A DNA stretch of 64,000 nt, taken from a bacterium. Its GTDB lineage: Bacteria > Patescibacteria > ABY1 > JAGPKW01. The position numbers and the translations under genes are program-made. The DNA is taken from the NCBI GenBank assembly GCA_021780535.1, contig JAJXYN010000011.1, positions 1 through 64,000 on the forward strand, given 5' to 3'. Positions 59,161 through 64,000 of this stretch are shown in pieces. How positions within the stretch are numbered: position 1 is the stretch's first letter; each line of letters begins with the position of its first letter. Under the pieces are notes generated by a model. It was given only the letters and a program-made list of their open reading frames with translations. It made no database searches and was not told the origin of the DNA.

Positions 59161-59527
59161 CTTTTATTATTTTGAAATCTTCTATTTTTATATATCCATT
59201 TAAATATTTTAATCTTTTACTATCTATTATTCTCAATTGTGATAACATTGCTGTACTTTCTATGTCTTTTATATAATTAAACTTATGATAGAATTTATTT
59301 TCTTGTTTTTTTGATGAAGTTAATGGTATTCCAAAAAATAATCTATCATTAAATTTTTTTAATATTAAAACTGGTCTCAAAAATGATTTATTATCACCAT
59401 TTTGTTCAAAACCTATGTTTAACCCTAAAAAACAAAACCAAATTTCTCTTTCATGAAAAAATACATTATGTTCTTTTTTATTTAACTCTGATTTTTTATT
59501 GTGCCAATTTAAAATTTCTTTTTCCAT
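59135..59527 (-). CDS. PemK/MazF-like toxin-type protein
   Basis: 130 residues. The core HEREIWFCFLGLNIGFEQNG, KSFLRPVLILKKFNDRLFFGIPLTS and AMLSQLRIIDSKRLKYLNGYI follows the MazF/PemK beta-barrel pattern (E/R near the start, RPVLI, IPLTS, S-Q-R-IDS-RL). The family cleaves mRNA. No MazE/PemI antitoxin gene is adjacent. Instead the gene converges on small RNA candidate C and has repeat R4 upstream. The N-terminal ~28 residues are an extra basic extension. Its first 15 coding nt equal those of the NYN gene. Confidence 0.88.
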   Translation of the reverse strand: MEKEILNWHNKKSELNKKEHNVFFHEREIWFCFLGLNIGFEQNGDNKSFLRPVLILKKFNDRLFFGIPLTSSKKQENKFYHKFNYIKDIESTAMLSQLRIIDSKRLKYLNGYIKIEDFKIIKEKLRKLIA

Positions 59528-59551
59528 GTTTATTTAGTTTTAGTTTCTTTG

Positions 59552-59580
59552 TACTTCGAAGCTTTAGCGAAGAAGTATCA
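59552..59580. repeat. Small palindrome in the PemK-like gene leader
   Basis: TACTTCG and CGAAGAAGTA form an interrupted hairpin around AAGCTTTAG. It is similar in composition (TTCG/CGAA, AGCTTTAG) to pieces at 5084-5100 and 5646-5702, and is probably another dispersed palindromic unit. Confidence 0.4.
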
Positions 59581-59697
59581 GTTTTAAAATTTCTACTATA
59601 CCAAACACTAAAACATACGACATTAATTTTTATATTAATTCTTTATTAATATTTTTAAATTTTGTTTTATTCTAGTTAATATCCAAATTGTGCATAA
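59581..59697. repeat. Cassette-border repeat R4 (shortened right end)
   Basis: Left ~100 nt match R3 almost base for base. The right part diverges after AAATTGTGCA and lacks the AATAATTTG block, going directly to the promoter at 59711. Confidence 0.78.
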
Positions 59698-59710
59698 AAG
59701 ATAATTAACA

Positions 59711-59739
59711 TTGATTTTATAATTAAATAAGGGTAGAAT
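59711..59739 (+). promoter_or_regulatory. Promoter of the second glycosyltransferase operon
   Basis: TTGATT (59711-59716), 17-nt spacer, TAGAAT (59734-59739), the same boxes and spacing as the promoter at 54687-54715. Confidence 0.75.
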
Positions 59740-59768
59740 TTCTGTATTGATTTTTTTAAAGAATAAAA

Positions 59769-60665
59769 ATGAATAACTCTTTAGTTTCTGTTACTATTAC
59801 AACTAAAAATGAAGAGAAGAATATAGAAAATTGTATTAAATCAATATTTGGACAAACTTATAAAAATATTGAAATTATTGTAGTTGATAATAATTCTTCT
59901 GATAAAACAAAAGAAATTGCATTAAAATATACAGATAAAGTTTTTGACAAAGGGCCTGAAAGGTCTGCTCAAAGAAATTATGGAATGATAGAAAAAAGCA
60001 ATGGGGAATATGCTATGTTTATTGATGCGGACATGATTTTATCACCTGATGTTATAGAAAATTGTATTAAATTAACAGAAACTGAAAACATTGATGCATT
60101 ATGGATTCCTGAAATAGTTCTTGGAAATAATTTCTTTTCAAAATGTAGAAGATTTGAAAGAACTTTTTATAATGGAACAGTGATAGACGGAGCTAGATTT
60201 TTTAAAAAAAGTTCTTTTATTGAAGTTGGCGGTTTTGATATAACTATGAGTGGACCAGAGGATTGGGATATTGATAAAAAGCTAAAAGCTAAAAATTTTA
60301 AATTAAAACTTTTAGAGACTGACGTATTAAATAAGAATAGTTGGGTATTGTATGAGTTCATAAAAGAAAGGGGTGTTAATTCTAATAAATATGGTTCTGT
60401 TATATATCATAATGAAGCTGACTTTAATCTTAAAAAGTATTTGAATAAAAAGGGATATTATGCTAAAAGTTTTGATGGATATATTAGTAAATGGGGTAAA
60501 GATGATAATGATATAAAAAAGCAATTTGGATTGAGTTATAGATATTTTGGTGTTTTTCTTGGAAATGGTAAATGGAAAAGATTATTATCTCATCCGATAT
60601 TAGCTATTGGAATGTATTTTTTGAGATTTTTAGTTGGTGTTAGTTTTTTAATTAATAAAAAGTAA
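59769..60665 (+). CDS. Family 2 glycosyltransferase
   Basis: 298 residues. VSVTITTKNEEKNIENCI, EIIVVDNNSSDKTKEIA, RSAQRNYGMIEKSNGEYAMFIDADMILSP (DxD as DAD) and GGFDITMSGPEDWDI (acceptor ED motif) are clear GT2 features. A hydrophobic C-terminus (residues ~275-295) may associate with the membrane. First of a tight operon of glycan genes; the next starts 1 nt after its stop. Confidence 0.9.
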   Translation: MNNSLVSVTITTKNEEKNIENCIKSIFGQTYKNIEIIVVDNNSSDKTKEIALKYTDKVFDKGPERSAQRNYGMIEKSNGEYAMFIDADMILSPDVIENCIKLTETENIDALWIPEIVLGNNFFSKCRRFERTFYNGTVIDGARFFKKSSFIEVGGFDITMSGPEDWDIDKKLKAKNFKLKLLETDVLNKNSWVLYEFIKERGVNSNKYGSVIYHNEADFNLKKYLNKKGYYAKSFDGYISKWGKDDNDIKKQFGLSYRYFGVFLGNGKWKRLLSHPILAIGMYFLRFLVGVSFLINKK

Positions 60666-61694
60666 ATGAATAATCAATTTGATTTAAAATTTAGTATATT
60701 AATACCGACATATAAAGGTGCTGGCTTAATAAAAGAAACATTGGAAAGTATATTATCTCAAAGTTTTTATAATTATGAGATAATAATTCAAGAAGATGCA
60801 TCTGACGATAATATAGAAGATGTTATAAAAAATTATAATGATAGTAGAATAAAATTTTTTAAAAATAATAAAAATTTAGGATATTCTATAAATTTAGAAG
60901 AAGGTAGAAAACATTGTACTGGAGATATAATATATTTAATGGGGCAAGATGATATTTTGGCAGAGAGTGCATTAATAAATACGTATAATGTATTTATAGA
61001 ACATGATGATGTAGGTGCTGTTACTAGGCCATATTATTGGTTTGATAAAGATATAAAAATACCAGTTAGAGCTAAAAAACAATTAAATAGCAAAAAAGAT
61101 GAAATTATAAAAATTGATGATGATATAGAAAAAATTATAAATGTATTTGAAACATTAGATCAACTTTCAGGATTGGCTTACAGAGTAAAATTTATGGATA
61201 TAGGATTTCATCCAGATTGTTTTCCTTGCCATATTTATCCATTCGCATCAATCTTTAAAAAACACTCTATAGCATTTCTTAAAGACTACACTATTGCTGT
61301 AAGAATAAGTAGTAGTCAAACAAGAAATATATCTTCTATATATGAAAGATCTCCAATGCTTAGCTGGATAGACATGTTTAATAATGTTTTCAAAGAAGAT
61401 AAATTCATAAAAACAAAAGATAAATGTATTAAAAATTTTGTTACTATAAATTATATTGGTCTTGTCCAGTTAAGAAATTATGCAAGATATTTTTTGTTTT
61501 TAAGAGAATCTTGGTATTTAATTAAATATCATTGGCAAAATATTTTTAATATAAAATATTGGTTTTTTGCTTTAGGGTGTGCTATTATGCCAGCAAAATT
61601 ATTAATACCATTAGTTGATTGGTATAAAAATAAAATAAATTCTGCTAATTTAAAATATATAAAGTTTAATTATAAATTTAAACATAATGAATAA
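60666..61694 (+). CDS. Family 2 glycosyltransferase
   Basis: 342 residues. FSILIPTYKGAGLIKETLESILSQSF, IIIQEDASDDN, NLGYSINLEEGRKHCTGDIIYLMGQDD (GQDD in the DxD position) identify GT2. The second half is less typical and ends with a hydrophobic stretch (YWFFALGCAIMPAKLLIPLV) followed by a basic tail. Its end overlaps the following methyltransferase by 8 nt. Confidence 0.87.
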   Translation: MNNQFDLKFSILIPTYKGAGLIKETLESILSQSFYNYEIIIQEDASDDNIEDVIKNYNDSRIKFFKNNKNLGYSINLEEGRKHCTGDIIYLMGQDDILAESALINTYNVFIEHDDVGAVTRPYYWFDKDIKIPVRAKKQLNSKKDEIIKIDDDIEKIINVFETLDQLSGLAYRVKFMDIGFHPDCFPCHIYPFASIFKKHSIAFLKDYTIAVRISSSQTRNISSIYERSPMLSWIDMFNNVFKEDKFIKTKDKCIKNFVTINYIGLVQLRNYARYFLFLRESWYLIKYHWQNIFNIKYWFFALGCAIMPAKLLIPLVDWYKNKINSANLKYIKFNYKFKHNE

Positions 61695-62364
61695 AATTAT
61701 AACTTATTTACATAATTATCCTTTTTTTACTAAAATTTTTCATACTTTAAATTATTGTTTAAAAAATGAGTTAAAAGATTGCCAAACTGTATTAGATTTG
61801 GGTTGTGGTCCTGATTCTCCTTTAAAATATTGTAAAAATATTAAATATAGTGTCGGCGTTGAAGGTTTTGAACCATATCTAGAGAAATCAAAATCTAACA
61901 ATATACATTCTGAATATATTTCAAAAAATATAATGGAATTAGATTTTCCAGAAAACTCATTTGATGCCGTTATTATGATAGAAGTATTAGAACATTTACC
62001 AGAAAATGTTGGTTATGAAATTGTTAAAAAAATGGAAAAATGGGCAAAAAAGAAAATTATTATATCATCACCAAATGGTTTTATAAATCAAAAAGAAGTG
62101 GATAACAACCCACTACAAAAACACTTATCTGGTTGGGATTATAAAAAAATGGAAAAATTAGGTTTTAAATGTTATGGGTTAGCTGGTTTTAAATTTCTAA
62201 GACAAGAAGTACAAAACGATACAATGAGTAACAATTTATTAACATCAATAAGATTTAAACCTAAAGCTTTTTGGTTTATTATTGCTACTTTAAGTCAAAT
62301 TTTTACCTATCATTTCTCCGGATTAGCATTTGAATTGTTTAGCGTTAAAAAATTAAAAAAATAA
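61687..62364 (+). CDS. Class I SAM-dependent methyltransferase
   Basis: 225 residues. Motif I VLDLGCGPDSPLKYC near residue 36, then YSVGVEGFEP, and EVLEHLPENVGYEIV near residue 103, with the post-motif IIISSPNG. Probably methylates a sugar or a glycan intermediate; the acceptor is not determinable. Overlaps the upstream GT gene by 8 nt and is followed by another methyltransferase after 1 nt. Confidence 0.88.
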   Translation: MNKIITYLHNYPFFTKIFHTLNYCLKNELKDCQTVLDLGCGPDSPLKYCKNIKYSVGVEGFEPYLEKSKSNNIHSEYISKNIMELDFPENSFDAVIMIEVLEHLPENVGYEIVKKMEKWAKKKIIISSPNGFINQKEVDNNPLQKHLSGWDYKKMEKLGFKCYGLAGFKFLRQEVQNDTMSNNLLTSIRFKPKAFWFIIATLSQIFTYHFSGLAFELFSVKKLKK

Positions 62365-62365
62365 T

Positions 62366-63070
62366 ATGAAGTTTTTTAGAAAGTATTTTTTGTATTTATT
62401 GGAATTAAGCACTAAGAAAAATTTAAGAAATATAATAGATTTTTTAGATAAAAAAGAATCTTGTAATTTTCTAGATTTAGGATGTAATGACGGTGTTGTT
62501 ACTTTAAATTTTGCTAAAAAAATAGAAACTAAAAATATATATGGCGTTGAAATTGTTGATAACGCAATTGCCATTGCTGAAAGTAATGGAATTAAGGTTT
62601 TTAAAGCTGATTTAAATTTAAAATTACCATTCGAGGATTCTTATTTTTATTTTATAACAGCTAATCAGGTTATAGAGCATCTTAATAATACGGATAATTT
62701 TATTTCTGAGATACATAGAATTTTAAAGCCCGGTGGATATGCTATTATTAGTACGGAAAATCTTGCTAGTTGGCATAATATTTTTTCTTTATTACTTGGA
62801 TTTCAACCATTTAGTATTACTAATTATTCAAATAAGGGTGTAATAGGTAATCCTTTTTCTTTATGGAAACAAAACAAATACGATGACAATACTCTTTCTT
62901 GGCAACATCAAAAAATATTTTCGTATTTTGGATTAAAAGATTTATTTATTAAAAATGGATTTTCTGTAATAGCTATTAAGACTAGTGGATATTATCCTTT
63001 ACCTGGTTTCTTTTCTGATATAGACAAAATACATGGTCATTGGCTAACGATAAAAGTGCAAAAATTATAA
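62366..63070 (+). CDS. Class I SAM-dependent methyltransferase
   Basis: 234 residues. Motif I NFLDLGCNDGVVTLNFAKK near residue 34, YGVEIVDNAI, ANQVIEHLNNTDNFISEIHRILKPGGYAIIST. Similar to the previous gene only in the general fold. The two-methyltransferase pair in a GT operon suggests O-methylated glycan termini (inference). Confidence 0.88.
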   Translation: MKFFRKYFLYLLELSTKKNLRNIIDFLDKKESCNFLDLGCNDGVVTLNFAKKIETKNIYGVEIVDNAIAIAESNGIKVFKADLNLKLPFEDSYFYFITANQVIEHLNNTDNFISEIHRILKPGGYAIISTENLASWHNIFSLLLGFQPFSITNYSNKGVIGNPFSLWKQNKYDDNTLSWQHQKIFSYFGLKDLFIKNGFSVIAIKTSGYYPLPGFFSDIDKIHGHWLTIKVQKL

Positions 63071-63094
63071 TATAATCTAATAAAATTTAAATTT

Positions 63095-63631
63095 ATGAAT
63101 ATTTTTTTTAAAATTATATTATTCATAATTTCTATTCCAGCGAGATTAAAAGGAATGAAATTTGGAGTAAATAGTTATATTTTGCCAGGATATGATGTGT
63201 TATTTAATCAAATGAAAAACATAAATTTAAGTAATAATGTTGTTATTGGAAGAAATGCATGGATTCAAACCATAGAAAATGGGGAAATAATTATCAATAA
63301 CAATACTCATATAGGTAGGAATGTTGTAATTTCTTCTAGGGGTAATATAGTAATAGGAAATGAATGTATGATATCTTATTTTGTTTCAATTTTAGACCAT
63401 AATCATGATTTTTACAATATTAATAAATCCCCAATTTTTAGCGGGTTAACTAACCCCAAAAATATTTCAATAGGCGATAAAACTTTTATTGGAGCTCATT
63501 CTTTTATAATGCCTGGCGTTAAATTAGGGAAAAATTGCGTTGTTGGTGCTAATAGTGTAGTAACCAAAAGCTTTGAAGATTATAGTATTATAGCTGGAAA
63601 TCCAGCAGTTTTAATAAAAAAAATAGTTTAA
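63095..63631 (+). CDS. Hexapeptide-repeat acyltransferase
   Basis: 178 residues of left-handed beta-helix. Repeats with [I/V]-G-x pattern: NNTHIGRNVVISSRGNIVIGNECMIS, GDKTFIGAHSFIMPGVKLGKNCVVGANSVVTKSF, ending with AGNPAVLIKKI, the usual WcaF/LacA-type finish. The histidine in ILDHNHDFYN is the likely catalytic base. Probably O-acetylates a glycan sugar. Confidence 0.9.
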   Translation: MNIFFKIILFIISIPARLKGMKFGVNSYILPGYDVLFNQMKNINLSNNVVIGRNAWIQTIENGEIIINNNTHIGRNVVISSRGNIVIGNECMISYFVSILDHNHDFYNINKSPIFSGLTNPKNISIGDKTFIGAHSFIMPGVKLGKNCVVGANSVVTKSFEDYSIIAGNPAVLIKKIV

Positions 63632-63634
63632 TGT

Positions 63635-64000
63635 ATGAATAAAAAAATTTCAGTAATTATAGTTACTTATAATAGAAAAAATGACGTAGACTTATGTTTA
63701 CAGTCTATTTTTAATAGTACATATAATAATTATGAAATTATTGTTGTTGATAATGCGTCTGAAGACGACACGGTTATGTTTTTAGAAAATAAATATTCTA
63801 ATAGCATAAACTTAATAAAAAGCCCAGTAAATTTAAATGCTGGGGGTGGTAGAAATTTGGGAGCGAAAAATGCTAGTGGAGATTATTTTTTGTTTATAGA
63901 TAGTGATAATGTTATAGATTTTAATATGATAAATGAATTATATTTAGAAATTGAGAAAGGTAATAATTGTGGGATGATAGGGCCATTGATGTATTATTAT
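63635..64000 (+). CDS. Family 2 glycosyltransferase (partial, cut by window end)
   Basis: 122 codons are visible. ISVIIVTYNRKNDVDLCLQS, EIIVVDNASEDDTV, NLNAGGGRNLGAKNASGDYFLF and IDSDN are GT2 N-terminal features. The ATG at 63631 stops after three codons, so 63635 is taken as the start. The C-terminus lies outside the window. Confidence 0.88.
   Translation, partial: MNKKISVIIVTYNRKNDVDLCLQSIFNSTYNNYEIIVVDNASEDDTVMFLENKYSNSINLIKSPVNLNAGGGRNLGAKNASGDYFLFIDSDNVIDFNMINELYLEIEKGNNCGMIGPLMYYY

Noticed and set aside
1..64000. Possible recoding of TGA (as in Gracilibacteria/Absconditabacteria)
   Set aside because: Several well-defined genes end in TGA with correct overlaps to the next gene, and conserved tryptophans use TGG, so the standard code holds.
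1..64000. CRISPR array, tRNA genes, transposases
   Set aside because: No regularly spaced direct repeats, no convincing tRNA T-arm/acceptor pairs, and no transposase or integrase domain among the proteins.

Overview
This window is a strongly AT-rich, gene-dense stretch of a bacterial chromosome. It most resembles a Candidate Phyla Radiation (Patescibacteria/Parcubacteria-type) genome. The indications are: tandem large DUF4012 proteins, an archaeal-type short AspRS next to GatCAB, compact short-form aminoacyl-tRNA synthetases, a type IV pilin cluster, and many small hypothetical proteins with little recognisable homology. TGA is used as a stop (for example at the ends of the genes at 5073, 6266, 16249 and 47635), so the standard bacterial code applies. 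I saw no rRNA, tRNA, CRISPR array, transposase or phage structural gene. Placement below the CPR level is not attempted.

Layout. 1-3700: end of an unknown gene, hisS behind a promoter with an inverted repeat on its -10, then an L10-leader-controlled rplJ-rplL operon and adk behind a palindromic leader. 3780-7000: prepilin peptidase plus four pilin-like genes. 7054-9329 (minus): an unusual two-gene unit with strong Shine-Dalgarno sequences, including a hendecad-repeat membrane protein. 9488-16572: ligA, a HEPN-like membrane protein, a TPR protein, map, ruvX, a WecA/MraY-type transferase, a glycosyltransferase and a small orphan gene. 16699-29561: two tandem DUF4012 proteins, prfA, an M23 murein hydrolase, aspS-gatC-gatA-x-gatB (the transamidation route to Asn-tRNA) and a secreted Kazal-domain protein. 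29691-36471: AbrB regulator, MATE exporter and a MacA/MacB-like ABC efflux set. 36533-49559: lepA, orphan genes, a divIC-like gene, PpiC, frr, rseP, proS, then mreBCD and PBP2. 49732-64000: surface polysaccharide region with ugd, UDP-glucuronate decarboxylase, six glycosyltransferases, a radical SAM protein, two methyltransferases and a hexapeptide acyltransferase.

Three things stand out. (1) A ~95-nt structured element occurs three times (20774-20871, 22037-22133, 49569-49661). Its long terminal stems differ in sequence but remain fully paired, and an internal pair covaries. (2) Inside the polysaccharide region, three minus-strand RNase/toxin-type accessory genes (NYN RNase, four-helix-bundle protein, PemK/MazF-like) each face a short, highly structured, promoter- and terminator-bounded transcript, and copies of a ~140-bp repeat lie between the units. 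This gives a cassette-like architecture that I do not recognise as a described system. (3) Most genes here have no visible Shine-Dalgarno, but a dispersed set of orphan, mostly monocistronic genes has strong GGAGG sites and its own terminators.

Functionally, the window joins translation (hisS, aspS, proS, prfA, frr, lepA, rplJ/L, GatCAB), cell-wall elongation (MreBCD, PBP2, M23 hydrolase), envelope proteolysis and folding (RseP, PpiC), efflux, pili and a glycan locus.
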